55,749 nucleotides of DNA from Selenomonadaceae bacterium (lineage in GTDB: Bacteria; Bacillota; Negativicutes; Selenomonadales; Selenomonadaceae), in contig JAFUTY010000035.1 of NCBI GenBank assembly GCA_017484005.1, forward strand, positions 1-55,749, written 5' to 3'. The position numbers and the translations under genes are program-made. Positions 1 to 9,514 of the stretch are shown here, one piece after another. How positions within the stretch are numbered: position 1 is the stretch's first letter; the number at the start of each line of letters is the position of its first letter. Under the pieces are notes generated by a model. It was not told the origin of the DNA. It ran no database searches and saw nothing but the letters and a program-made list of their open reading frames with translations.

Positions 1-30
1 TGGCCCCCCCCCCCCCCCCCCCAGTGTCAA
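1..30 (-). promoter_or_regulatory. Possible phase-variable promoter: TTGACA next to a poly-G run, cut by window edge
   Basis: Read on the minus strand, TTGACA (30-25) is followed by CT, then 19 consecutive G (22-4), then CCA at the edge. The -10 and the gene would lie left of the window. The layout matches the poly-G spacer promoter at 12577-12610. The run touches the end of the sequence, so a sequencing or assembly artefact is possible. Confidence 0.4.
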
Positions 31-73
31 CAGGAAATTTTTCTGAAAATGTCTATCCAAAGTTTCACAAAAT

Positions 74-115
74 AAAAAAGATCCCCGATCAATTTTTGGA
101 TCGAGGATCTTTTTT
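74..115 (+). terminator. Rho-independent terminator
   Basis: Inverted repeat with outer arms AGATCC (79-84) and GGATCT (105-110), preceded by an A run and followed by T6, so it could work in both directions. It separates the left-edge transcription unit from the TetR-like gene. Confidence 0.8.
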
Positions 116-170
116 CATTCGGAATTTTCGATTATCATGCAATGGAAGTCTTTGATTGGAGGTTTCAAAA

Positions 171-575
171 TTGAGTCTACAGGAAAAATTGCTCGTTGAG
201 CTTGATGATCTCGTCATGAAAATGGTTGATGAAATTCCATTCGATACAAATGATCTGCCGGAATTCGCTGGGAGACTCTTCGATTTTTGCCGCGAGAATC
301 CAAAATTTTTACAGATCGATTCATGGCGCAGGCATCAGAATCTCGAGTGTCCGCCATTCATGAAAAAAGTTTTGGAAGAGATTTGTTATGAGATTCAATT
401 TGCGCAGGAGGATGGAATTTTGCCGATTCGATTTGCACCGGCGCAATTGTTTTCACTGATCACAAAATTCGCAGCGGTCGGAAGTTATCACGTCATGCAT
501 GAAGATGTTTCCGATCTTTCAATCGCAAAGTCTCGAAAATTAGTCTGCAACAGCGTCGCACTCCTCCTCCGGTGA
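171..575 (+). CDS. TetR-family-like C-terminal (ligand-binding) domain protein lacking an HTH
   Basis: Unnamed 134-residue protein. The start is taken as TTG at 171 because GGAGG at 158-162 lies 8 nt upstream; an upstream in-frame TTG at 156 overlaps that site. The helical pattern, with a segment like RENPKFLQIDSWRRHQ and a terminal VALLLR, resembles the effector-binding half of TetR regulators. The roughly 50-residue N-terminal helix-turn-helix is absent, and a terminator sits directly upstream, so no lost N-terminus is visible. It is followed 6 nt later by lgt and probably co-transcribed. It may be a remnant or a free-standing dimerisation/ligand domain. The TetR assignment rests on pattern recognition only. 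Confidence 0.5.
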   Translation: MSLQEKLLVELDDLVMKMVDEIPFDTNDLPEFAGRLFDFCRENPKFLQIDSWRRHQNLECPPFMKKVLEEICYEIQFAQEDGILPIRFAPAQLFSLITKFAAVGSYHVMHEDVSDLSIAKSRKLVCNSVALLLR

Positions 576-581
576 TTTCAA

Positions 582-1370
582 ATGCATCAATATATTTTTT
601 TCATCGGCGATTTTCCAATTCGATCATATGGATTGATTCTCTCGCTGTCGATAATCCTTGCGACGGGAGTTGGATATTTTTTTGCAAAGCAGGATGGACG
701 CGGTTTTGAGAAATATGTTGTGGATCTCGGAATCATTTGCGGAGGATTTGGATTGCTTGGCGCGCGATTGTGGGATGTATTTTTCTTCGATTGGAGCTAT
801 TATCGAAATCATATCACAGAAATTTTGAATGTATGGCAGGGCGGCATGGCAATTCAAGGCGGAGTGTTTCTCGGAGTCACAGCGGGAGTAATTTATCTCA
901 AACGAAAAAATCTCGATGTGCTTGCATTTATGGATATTCTTGCGCCGGCGATAATTCTTGGACAGGCTCTCGGAAGATGTGCGAATTTGATGAATGGCGA
1001 CGCGTTTGGATCTCCAACTGGAGGAAATTTTGGAATTCTATATCCATCGACAACGCTTGCTTATCGAACTTATGGAGATCAGCCGCTATATCCTGCGGAA
1101 GTCTGGGAATGTCAGCTCGATATCGTGATATTCGCTCTTCTATTGATCTTTCGATGCTGGAATCATGCGAAAGGTCAATGTTTCGCGATGTATGTGATGC
1201 TTTATTCCGTCGCAAGATTCATTTTGGAATTTTTCCGCGGCGATTATAATTCTCAAGTGATTTGGTTTTTGAAAAGTGCTCAAGTCACTAGTTCGATTTA
1301 TTTCATATTTGCCCTGATTATATTCATTTATCTCGGTTATCGTGAATCAAAAAAACATTGTGAGAGTTAA
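582..1370 (+). CDS. lgt: Prolipoprotein diacylglyceryl transferase
   Basis: Integral membrane enzyme that transfers diacylglycerol from phosphatidylglycerol to the lipobox cysteine of prolipoproteins, the first step of lipoprotein maturation. At 262 residues it is of normal length, with about seven hydrophobic segments. The Lgt signature region reads GQALGRCANLMNGDAFG (about residues 128-144), corresponding to the family GRxGNFxN motif. A lipoprotein substrate in this window is NagZ at 45379. It starts 6 nt after the TetR-like gene and is followed by a 56-nt gap before the sugar-nucleotide genes. Confidence 0.95.
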   Translation: MHQYIFFIGDFPIRSYGLILSLSIILATGVGYFFAKQDGRGFEKYVVDLGIICGGFGLLGARLWDVFFFDWSYYRNHITEILNVWQGGMAIQGGVFLGVTAGVIYLKRKNLDVLAFMDILAPAIILGQALGRCANLMNGDAFGSPTGGNFGILYPSTTLAYRTYGDQPLYPAEVWECQLDIVIFALLLIFRCWNHAKGQCFAMYVMLYSVARFILEFFRGDYNSQVIWFLKSAQVTSSIYFIFALIIFIYLGYRESKKHCES

Positions 1371-1426
1371 ATAGTTGATTGAACAGTTAATATGCATTCA
1401 ATTAATTTCAATTTGGAGGTAATTCA

Positions 1427-2752
1427 ATGAAAGTTGCAGTTGTCGGGACGGGATATGTCGGGCTTGTCATTGGAACATGTTTTGCGGAGATGGGCAACGA
1501 TGTCATTTGCGTCGATGTTCAAAAAGAGCGAATTGAAAATTTGAAACGCGGAATCATTCCAATTTTCGAGCCGCGGCTTGCAGATCTCGTCGAAGAAAAT
1601 CTCAATAAAAAGACTTTGAATTTCACGACGGATATCAAATCTGCAGTTGAAAAGTCGCGAATCTGTTTCATCGCGGTAGGAACTCCAATGGGCGAAGATG
1701 GATCTGCAGATCTTCAATATGTTTTGGAAGTTGCACGAGAGCTCGGGCAGTTTATGATTCAACCGATGATCGTTGTGGATAAATCGACAGTTCCAGTTGG
1801 GACTGCTGATAAAGTTCGCGCAAAAATTCAAGAGCAGCTCGATTCGCGCGGCGTTGAAATAAAATTCGATGTAGTCTCGAATCCGGAATTCTTGAAAGAA
1901 GGCGCGGCCTGCGAAGATTTCTTGCATCCGGATCGCGTCGTAGTTGGCGCGGAAGATCCAAAATCGCTCGAGATTATGCATGAATTGTATGCTCCATTTA
2001 TCTTGAACGAGAATGCATTTATCTCAATGGATACAAAGAGTGCAGAGCTCACAAAATATGCCGCGAATGCAATGCTCGCAACGAAAATTTCATTCATCAA
2101 TGAGATTGCAAATATCTGTGAGCATGTCGGTGCGAATGTGAATCTCGTTCGAAAAGGAATCGGTTCAGATAAACGAATTGGTTATAAATTCATTTATCCA
2201 GGCTGTGGATATGGCGGAAGTTGCTTCCCGAAAGATGTTCAAGCATTGATTCGCTCGAGCGTTGAATATGGATATCAGCCGCGAATTTTGAATTCAGTTG
2301 AAGAAGTGAATTTCGAACAGAAAAAAGTTCTCGCGCGAAAAATTGTCAAAGAGTTCGGCGAGGATTTGACTGGAAAGGTTTTTGCAGTTTGGGGATTGGC
2401 GTTCAAACCTCAAACCGATGATATGAGAGAAGCTCCAGCGATTTCGATTATCAACGAATTGACAAGCCGCGGTGCAAAAATCAAAGCATATGATCCGAAG
2501 GCTGTCGATGAAGCTCGCAATTTCTATTTGAAAGATAATACAAACATCGAATATTGCGACAGTAAATATGACGCGCTGAATAATGCTGATGCAATGATTC
2601 TAGTCACAGAATGGCAAGAATTCAGATCGCCAGATTTTTTCGAGATGTCGCAACGTCTTAAACAGAAAATTATTTTTGACGGGCGAAATATTTACAAGTC
2701 GTCAATTCTGCAGGAAATCGGATTCAAGTATTTCCAGATTGGAGTCGCTTGA
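1427..2752 (+). CDS. ugd: UDP-glucose 6-dehydrogenase
   Basis: Oxidises UDP-glucose to UDP-glucuronate with two NAD+, in the cytoplasm. The 441-residue length is typical. The N-terminal Rossmann motif is GTGYVGL (residues 7-13), followed by the STVPVGT segment, and the catalytic cysteine lies in GYGGSCFPKDV (around residue 265). The C-terminal UDP-binding domain has FAVWGLAFKPQTDDMREA. TTTGGAGG lies 8 nt before the ATG. It is 3 nt upstream of the UDP-glucuronate decarboxylase gene, so the two successive steps of UDP-xylose synthesis are made from one transcript. Confidence 0.95.
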   Translation: MKVAVVGTGYVGLVIGTCFAEMGNDVICVDVQKERIENLKRGIIPIFEPRLADLVEENLNKKTLNFTTDIKSAVEKSRICFIAVGTPMGEDGSADLQYVLEVARELGQFMIQPMIVVDKSTVPVGTADKVRAKIQEQLDSRGVEIKFDVVSNPEFLKEGAACEDFLHPDRVVVGAEDPKSLEIMHELYAPFILNENAFISMDTKSAELTKYAANAMLATKISFINEIANICEHVGANVNLVRKGIGSDKRIGYKFIYPGCGYGGSCFPKDVQALIRSSVEYGYQPRILNSVEEVNFEQKKVLARKIVKEFGEDLTGKVFAVWGLAFKPQTDDMREAPAISIINELTSRGAKIKAYDPKAVDEARNFYLKDNTNIEYCDSKYDALNNADAMILVTEWQEFRSPDFFEMSQRLKQKIIFDGRNIYKSSILQEIGFKYFQIGVA

Positions 2753-2755
2753 GTC

Positions 2756-3688
2756 ATGAAAAAAATTCTAGTCACAGGCGGGGCAGGATTCATCGGTGCG
2801 AATCTGTGCAAACGTCTTGTCGAAGAAGGAAATCAAGTCTATTGTCTCGATAATTTTTGCACTGGATCGCGCGAGCATGTTTTTGGAAAATTGATCGAGC
2901 ATGACGTTATCGAGCCGATTGATCCGTCGCAATTCGAAAATGGACTCGATGAAATTTACAATCTTGCATGTCCAGCCAGTCCTCCACATTATCAACGCGA
3001 TCCGATTTTCACGACGAAAACGAGTGTCTTTGGAGCGTTGAATGTTTTGGAACTTGCGAAAAAATTCGATGCACGCGTGTTGCAATCCTCGACGAGTGAA
3101 GTTTATGGTGAGCCGCTCGAGAATCCTCAAAATGAAAATTATCGAGGAAATGTTAATTGTCATGGGATTCGCGCTTGCTATGATGAAAGTAAACGTTGCG
3201 CGGAATCGATTTTCTTCGATTATCACAGAATGCATGGGACGAAAATCAAAGTCATTCGAATTTTCAACACATATGGCGAAATGATGGATGCAAATGATGG
3301 GCGCGTCGTTTCAAATTTCATAACTCAAGCTCTCGCAGGAAAAGATCTCACGATTTATGGCGATGGATCTCAAACTCGAAGCATTTGTTACGTCGAGGAT
3401 CTCGTCGAGGGAATCATTCGCATGATGAGATCGCCGGAGGATTTTTTAGGTCCAGTAAATTTAGGAAATCCTGAAGAATATTCAGTGAAAGATCTCGCGG
3501 AAAAAATTAAACAGCTCACGAAATCAGAGTCAAAACTCGTCTATCGTGAACTGCCTTCAGATGATCCAACTCAACGCCGTCCAGATATATCGCTCGCCAA
3601 ATCAAAACTCAATTGGCAACCGAGAATCGATTCGACGACTGGATTACAAAAGACAATCAAATATTTTTCTGAAGTATTGAATCGATAA
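2756..3688 (+). CDS. uxs: UDP-glucuronate decarboxylase (UDP-xylose synthase), SDR family
   Basis: Extended short-chain dehydrogenase predicted to decarboxylate UDP-glucuronate to UDP-xylose using bound NAD+. The 310-residue protein has an N-terminal GGAGFIG nucleotide motif (residues 8-14). UXS-specific landmarks include NLACPASPPHYQRDPI, STSEVYG, RACYDESKR (catalytic Tyr-x3-Lys) and RIFNTYG followed by DGRVVSNFI. The RACYDE and ASPPHYQ signatures separate it from epimerases and dehydratases. It follows ugd by 3 nt. Its 3' end overlaps the end of the convergent res gene by 32 bp (3657-3688), leaving no terminator between them. Confidence 0.92.
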   Translation: MKKILVTGGAGFIGANLCKRLVEEGNQVYCLDNFCTGSREHVFGKLIEHDVIEPIDPSQFENGLDEIYNLACPASPPHYQRDPIFTTKTSVFGALNVLELAKKFDARVLQSSTSEVYGEPLENPQNENYRGNVNCHGIRACYDESKRCAESIFFDYHRMHGTKIKVIRIFNTYGEMMDANDGRVVSNFITQALAGKDLTIYGDGSQTRSICYVEDLVEGIIRMMRSPEDFLGPVNLGNPEEYSVKDLAEKIKQLTKSESKLVYRELPSDDPTQRRPDISLAKSKLNWQPRIDSTTGLQKTIKYFSEVLNR

Positions 3689-6416
3689 TTCCATCGACAT
3701 CTTGAGGAGTTCGAGACATGGCGCAATTCCATGTTCCAAACTCCTCTTCTTTATTTACAGCGGCACACCATTTTTCCAGCGCAGAATATTTTGATTGATC
3801 CTCTGGAATAGCCACTCCTTTCACTTCGAGCACAAGATGTTTTCCATTATCGAGCGTCACGACGAAATCGGGGATGTATCGATGTGGATTTCCCTCGAAA
3901 TTGTATGAAATTGAAAATCCAAGATGATCATTTTTCACCCATGAAATCACATGTTCATTATCATCGAGCATTTCTGCAACAGTGTCTTCCCATGAACTAT
4001 CGGCGACGATGTGAGATATATGAGATTTTTTCGTCGGCTTGTGAGGACGCATTGTATACCATGGCATCATGTCATTCGTCGAAATTGCTCGAGCTTGAGG
4101 ATTATACATCGGCACAAAATATTCTCCCTCCTCACCGACAATATAATCCCAAATGTGCCAAATGATATTTTCGATTCGAATTGCATAGAGCACTTCGCGC
4201 GGAATTTTTACTTTATCTGAATCGAGTTTGATCTTATCAGACTCCAAAAAATCTTGAACTAATCGAACGATCTGTCCAATTAAATGCAACTTCGTATAAT
4301 GCTTTTGCCAATTGCGAGGATCAGTTTTCATTGTGAGATCGAAAATTTTTCCCGCTGAATCGAATATGATCGTTTGAAGTCGATCGCGATCATACAAAAT
4401 TTTTAATAATCGCTGAGAATCTGGTTCAGAATCGACAACTGCGCCCATATCTACACGCGTCGCGATATCTGAAGTTTGAATTGTGAGCTCTGGAATTTTT
4501 TGCCAATCGATCGACAGCGTTTCAAATTGAATTCGATCGACTCTCAAAACGTTCGGAATTATGATTTCGAAATCAGATTTGCGCTCCGGCATTGGATAAA
4601 TTCGCGCGGCTGGTTTAGAGGGAGGAGGAATCGGTCTGCCATCTGCAAATTCATCCATTGGAAGAATGTTGATTGGAATTCCAAAGACGTTCACAAATTC
4701 TGCTCGAAAAGTCTCCTCTTTATCGAGCAATTCATAACTTGTTCTTCGAAGTCCTCGACCTAAAACCTGCTCGCAGAGTAATTGGCTCGAAAATGCTCGA
4801 AGTCCCATGATTTGAGTCACATTTTGAGCATCCCAGCCTTCCGATAACATTCCAACTGAAATCACGTTTCGAATATCTGCTCCAGCTTCTCCAGGTTTTC
4901 CAACAGTATTTGATTTTTCTCGAAGTTCTTCTTCCGATTCATCGCTAAAAATTTTTGAATCGATTCTCAAAGTTGTTTCTGGATTACAAAGTTCAGAGGG
5001 AACTGGAAGTTGTTTATGATCGAATGCATATTTGATTCGAGCTGTTGCGGAAGTATTGCTGGCGACTGTTATCATCACTGGAGGAATTTTTTGATCATTG
5101 AACGCTTCCATTGATTTTTGATAGCTCGCGCCGAGTAATGCATAAGCGTCTCGAACGAGTTCCGGCAGATCTTCATCTTCAGATTTTTTTATGTCGCCGA
5201 GATCTTTATCAACTCCCTCTTCGCGATATATATGGAACAATTTCGATTTGTACTTCGATCCTTTTTGAGTCGATTTCAATCCATTCGAATCATAAACGAG
5301 CATTGGAGTTTTCACGATTCCCGCTTCAATTCCATCGAACAATCCAAAATCACTTACAATCCAGCCGAACAATTTCGCACTGTCATCTTTCCGAGCACTC
5401 GGGATATATGGAGTCGCTGAAAAATCGAAACATCGACGAATGTTCCGCGCGCGATGAATTCGATCCAATCCAGTTATCCAAACTGTTGCTGTTCGAGCAT
5501 CCTCTTCGAATTCTTTTTTCTCCGCACCTTTCAAATTCGATTTTTGCTCTGGATTTTCATTTCGCCACGCATGATGAGCTTCGTCATTTATCACGATCAA
5601 ATTGCTCGCTGATCTGAATTTGCTCACAAAATTTCCGCCATCGATATCTCGAAGATATGCCTCGTCAGATTTTGCACCGCGTTTATCAACTGCAGGTTTA
5701 TCATTCTTTTCCATTAACTGCTGCCAATTTATCACGAGGATTTTTGGTTTGAAGTAGAAATTCAATTCCTGCGGAACGATGTCAAAGATCTCGTAATAAT
5801 TTCGAATTTTTTCATCGTTAGAATTTTTATGTTCAGCAGTATCGAGGACTAATAATCGCTCGCGAACTGTTAGATTCGGTGCAACAATCAAGATGTTTGA
5901 CGAGAATCGAGTGTCACTCGCAAATCGATTTTTATTGCAAGCCATGTATGCAATTAACATCGCCATGACGATTGTTTTTCCGCCGCCAGTACAGAGTTTC
6001 GTGCAGAGTCTTTGAAAATGTTTTAATCCATCGGGCGGAATTTTAAAATCAGGTTGAATCTCGGTGAGATAAATCAGAGTCTCAATTGCCTCGAGCTGAC
6101 AGAAGAAAAATTTGGGAGATCGATCTGGACGTTTCCAATACTCGAGAAGTGTGCGAGTGATTGGAGTGATTCCTGGATAATTCGATTCGCGCCATTTTTT
6201 TATCAAATTTCGAAGTTCATTGACTCTATCGAGCGGGACGAAATATTCAGCTGCGATCGATTTCTTTCCCTTCGAGGGTGCTTGAAATTTATATCCAGCC
6301 TGGCGGCGTCCATCTTTGATTCGATAAGTTTTTTGCGATTCATCATATTCCAAATGTCTCGCTGGCTCTTTGTATGCAGAATTTATAACCAGCGAATTTT
6401 TTAATTGTTCCTCCAA
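3657..6416 (-). CDS. Type III-like restriction endonuclease, DEAD/DEAH helicase subunit (Res)
   Basis: Restriction subunit expected to work with the Mod methyltransferase encoded upstream on the same strand. The 919-residue protein has a superfamily 2 helicase core: Walker A in LCTGGGKTIVMA (around residues 138-149), a DEAH box in NDEAHHAWR (around 278), and a motif VI-like QVLGRGLRR (around 557). A PD-(D/E)xK-like nuclease near the C-terminus reads PDFVV...LEVKG (around 855-880). Start is TTG at 6416, with AAGGAGG 9 nt upstream. The family resembles Res proteins often annotated as BPTD_3080-type. A PIN toxin-antitoxin pair lies between this gene and mod. The reading frame is intact, whereas mod is broken. 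Confidence 0.87.
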   Translation of the reverse strand: MEEQLKNSLVINSAYKEPARHLEYDESQKTYRIKDGRRQAGYKFQAPSKGKKSIAAEYFVPLDRVNELRNLIKKWRESNYPGITPITRTLLEYWKRPDRSPKFFFCQLEAIETLIYLTEIQPDFKIPPDGLKHFQRLCTKLCTGGGKTIVMAMLIAYMACNKNRFASDTRFSSNILIVAPNLTVRERLLVLDTAEHKNSNDEKIRNYYEIFDIVPQELNFYFKPKILVINWQQLMEKNDKPAVDKRGAKSDEAYLRDIDGGNFVSKFRSASNLIVINDEAHHAWRNENPEQKSNLKGAEKKEFEEDARTATVWITGLDRIHRARNIRRCFDFSATPYIPSARKDDSAKLFGWIVSDFGLFDGIEAGIVKTPMLVYDSNGLKSTQKGSKYKSKLFHIYREEGVDKDLGDIKKSEDEDLPELVRDAYALLGASYQKSMEAFNDQKIPPVMITVASNTSATARIKYAFDHKQLPVPSELCNPETTLRIDSKIFSDESEEELREKSNTVGKPGEAGADIRNVISVGMLSEGWDAQNVTQIMGLRAFSSQLLCEQVLGRGLRRTSYELLDKEETFRAEFVNVFGIPINILPMDEFADGRPIPPPSKPAARIYPMPERKSDFEIIIPNVLRVDRIQFETLSIDWQKIPELTIQTSDIATRVDMGAVVDSEPDSQRLLKILYDRDRLQTIIFDSAGKIFDLTMKTDPRNWQKHYTKLHLIGQIVRLVQDFLESDKIKLDSDKVKIPREVLYAIRIENIIWHIWDYIVGEEGEYFVPMYNPQARAISTNDMMPWYTMRPHKPTKKSHISHIVADSSWEDTVAEMLDDNEHVISWVKNDHLGFSISYNFEGNPHRYIPDFVVTLDNGKHLVLEVKGVAIPEDQSKYSALEKWCAAVNKEEEFGTWNCAMSRTPQDVDGIIDSILQKNI

Positions 6417-6440
6417 AATTCAAACCTCCTTTGAATATAA

Positions 6441-6482
6441 AAACGAGAGTCGATCGAAATTGATCGGCTCTCAATTTTTTTT
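6441..6482. terminator. Hairpin between PIN toxin and res genes
   Basis: Arms GAGAGTCGATC and GATCGGCTCTC (6445-6472) with A5 before and T8 after. For minus-strand traffic it would stop or attenuate transcription after the PIN toxin, upstream of res. Confidence 0.6.
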
Positions 6483-6912
6483 AGAGATCCAAAATCAGAA
6501 ATTGCGACGGAGTCAAAATCATAGGATGATCGATTTTCGATTCGGTGAAATCTCGATCGCCTGTGGCAATGATATCAATTGCAGCAGAGATAGCAGCCCG
6601 AAGAATTGGTCGATCTGTTTCATCGCGAATTTTATTTTCAAGATCGATTTTATCTTCGGGCATCGGAATCACTGTGAATTTTTCGGAAAAGATTCGCCAA
6701 AATTCCATGAGCCTGTCCAGATATTTCGAGAGTTTCGTTGTGAAATTTAGATTGAGTTCCTCGACAGTTTGATCGCAGATGTAAGCTTGGCAGTATGTTG
6801 TCGCTTTGAACAAAGATTTCCGCGGCGATCCATTTGGATTCAAAACTGCGGAAATCAAAACATTACTGTCGAACAGGATTTTTTTCCGGATGTTTTTCGT
6901 AGTACAACTCAT
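6481..6912 (-). CDS. PIN-domain toxin of a type II toxin-antitoxin system
   Basis: 143-residue PIN-domain protein, predicted to be a metal-dependent RNase. The N-terminal strand reads ILFDSNVLISAVLNP, with the first acidic metal ligand. Later acidic positions include the Glu in TVEEL and Asp residues in DETDRPILRAA and ATGDRDF, matching the PIN pattern of 'putative TA toxin component, PIN family' proteins. Start ATG 6912 is supported by AAGGAG 8 nt upstream. The 5' end overlaps the antitoxin gene by 50 bp, indicating translational coupling. The module sits between mod and res. Confidence 0.82.
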   Translation of the reverse strand: MSCTTKNIRKKILFDSNVLISAVLNPNGSPRKSLFKATTYCQAYICDQTVEELNLNFTTKLSKYLDRLMEFWRIFSEKFTVIPMPEDKIDLENKIRDETDRPILRAAISAAIDIIATGDRDFTESKIDHPMILTPSQFLILDL

Positions 6913-7090
6913 GACGAATCTCCTTGCACATTTTCACGATATCTTCTTCAGTGTAGAGTCCGAGACTTTCAGCAACACGTTCCTTCGCCATGTATTCGCT
7001 GATATCTCGCAGCGCACGAAGAGCTCTCATCGTCTTTTCGTCATCGACAATCGGCATATCGCCTTCAAAACCGATAATCTTTGCCATCAT
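6863..7090 (-). CDS. Small antitoxin partner of the PIN toxin
   Basis: 75-residue charged, mostly helical protein immediately upstream of, and overlapping, the PIN toxin gene. It contains RALRALRDISEYMAKERVAESLGLYTEEDI. No DNA-binding fold is obvious, and I do not recognise the family by name. The antitoxin assignment rests on size, order and the overlap. GAGGAGGAATTC precedes two consecutive ATG codons (7090 and 7087), either of which could be used. Confidence 0.65.
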   Translation of the reverse strand: MMAKIIGFEGDMPIVDDEKTMRALRALRDISEYMAKERVAESLGLYTEEDIVKMCKEIRHELYYEKHPEKNPVRQ

Positions 7091-7129
7091 GAATTCCTCC
7101 TCGAATTTTGATTTCCGAATTAAATCATG

Positions 7130-9453
7130 TCACTTCGATACTTTCAACACTCGCATCGATTCCAAACCGCGATCATCAATGATCTTCACTGCAACTAATC
7201 CAGTTGAACTTTCAAATGGACATGATTCGAGAGTTGAGAATTGAGCGATCTTTTTCGGATCGATTTCATTTTTCAACGTGCGAGCTAATTGATCCCAGCC
7301 GCGATTTGGATCTTTCATCGGGAAAAACATCTTGGTTGGTTTAAAAATCTTTCCATCGTAATTCGGATCTAACATCCATAACGCAACATTTCGATCTGAA
7401 CCAGATTCAACTTTCCGCGTGCTGAAATTGTAATAATCAAATCCATGAACTCTCACGACGATCTTTCCATTTTCAACGCGCTTCATCTCGATATCCGGCT
7501 GCCCAACGAGCATCAGAGATTCTGCATTCTTGTCAGACTTCCGCAAATCTGTCGTTAAGAGATCTGGATTCATTAGAAGTTTTAACACTGTCACATTTGG
7601 AATTTCTGCTTTATCGATCAACTCCTCGGCGTCTGAATCAAATTGAAACGCGGCGAATATCGCAAAGTCGATCGGATCTTTTTTCTTCCGAGCCTCCAAT
7701 AAACAATCCTCGACAGATTTTGCATTCATCGCTTGAGTTGAACTTCCGAATAAAATCCATGCAGATTTGCTCGATCTGTTTCAGCTGTCGCATTGAAAGA
7801 ACTCATTTCTTCGATGGGCATCAGATTTGACAACTCGATTTTCTCTCCATTCCTTCCATCGATTGTTGCGATTTGCTCACTGAAAAACGTCATCCATTCA
7901 TTTCCATAACCGCGCGCAGCTGAATCGACGGACATAACTATCGGTGAAGGCATCGATTCGATTTTGAATTCTGATGCAACTCGAATCTTTTTTGGATCTG
8001 AAATTGGGCGATCATAGAGAATTTCTTCGGCGGGAGGCTGATTGTTGGCGATTGATTTGAGTGTGATGTGCGGAACAGTTTTATATTGAAATCCAGCGCG
8101 AGGATTGTTTTTGTTATCGGCAGTTTTATACCAATCGAAAGTTGCAGTAGCGATTCGTTCCTTAGCAATTTCGATAGCGATTCTGGATGTGTCGCAAGTG
8201 ATCCATCGGCGACCGAATTGCTCGGCGACATATGCAGTCGTTCCAGATCCACAAGTTATATCGAGGACAAGATCGCCGGGATCTGTACTCATTAAAATGC
8301 ATCGTCTCAAAACTTTTTTAGATGTTTGAACTGTGTAAATTTTATCAGTGTCTCCTCCAGTATCATTCCAAAAATTTGTTAATGCGGCGACTGGATAATC
8401 ATCGAAGTATTGGAGATATCGAAGAGTTTCTCCATTCGGCGCAATATCAACTCGATTCGCTTTGATTAATCTTTTCATTCCTTCTTCGTGAGTCTTCCAA
8501 CTTTTTCCTGGAGGAGGAGTTATTTCTTTTCCATTAAAAATTACCGGAAAGATCGAATTTTCATTGACACCGGCGGGATAAAGTGTTCTATACCGAAAAA
8601 TTCGGGAGTTTTTTGGAATGGATTTCAAATTAGCAAATTCATCTCGAGTCATTGGGCGGCGAGATCCATCTGGAAGCTCAATCGATCGCCAAATTGGATC
8701 TCCTTGAATATCTTTTTCAACAAATAGCTGACGATACTTGAGACTCTTTTTATCATTTGCATACCAAAGAATATAATCATTCATCGTTTCGAGATAACTC
8801 GCACCGAGCGGCATGCCTTTCTTTCGAAAACAGATTTGGCAGACGAAATTCTGAGATCCAAAAACTTCATCGAGCACCATTCGAATTCGATGCACATTTT
8901 CATCGCCAATCTGAAAAAACAAACTTCCAGAATCAGACAATAATTCCCTCGCCTTTGAAACTCGACGATAGATGTAGCTCAAATATGAATGAATTCCACG
9001 CTCCCAAGTATCTCTGAACGCCTTGATTGTCTCCATTTCATGCGACAGATCTTCATCTCGATCTTTCACATCGCGCTTATTGATGAACGGCTGAAAATTG
9101 CTCCCGAATCGAATTCCATACGGCGGATCAAAATAGATCATTTGAACCTGCCCCGCCATATTTTCACGCTGGAGCAGCGAATTCATGATTGCGAGCGAAT
9201 CGCCGGCGATCATTCGATTTTTCCAGCCGCGCTCATGTTGATACGAATCGATCTGCTTTCTATCGCGCGGAACATCTTCCTCACCGAACAGATTTGTCTG
9301 ATATTGAGTGTCATCTCTGACTTCGTTCAGAATTCTGATTGGCGAAATGATCTCTCGATTGTGAATTGGAACTGCCTCGCTGAAATTCGATTCGATTTTT
9401 GGTTTTTGATTCCAAAGAATGATCGGATCGAGGTGTGGATCTATGAATTCCAT
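7130..9453 (-). pseudogene. Type III-like site-specific DNA-methyltransferase (Mod), split by a frameshift
   Basis: Modification gene of the RM operon. The first part (9453-7726) has the catalytic motif DPPYG (in IYFDPPYGIRFG) before the AdoMet motif DITCGSGTTAYVAEQFGRRW, the beta-class order. It ends after NLHGFYSEVQLKR with TGA at 7728-7726. The second part (7729-7130) carries the C-terminal domain usually fused to this Mod family (LLMNPDLL, GQPDIEMKR, ALWMLDPNYDG). The second frame, read upstream of its ATG, gives SAWILFGSSTQAM, resembling the expected link to the C-terminal domain, so one base seems to be missing near 7760-7785. Start ATG 9453 follows GGAGG. The alternative is two coupled genes with an ATGA overlap. 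Confidence 0.72.
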
Positions 9454-9514
9454 AATTAAAACCTCCAAATTTTGTGATAAGATTGATTGAATTTTAGCAT
9501 GAGGAGGGATCGAT

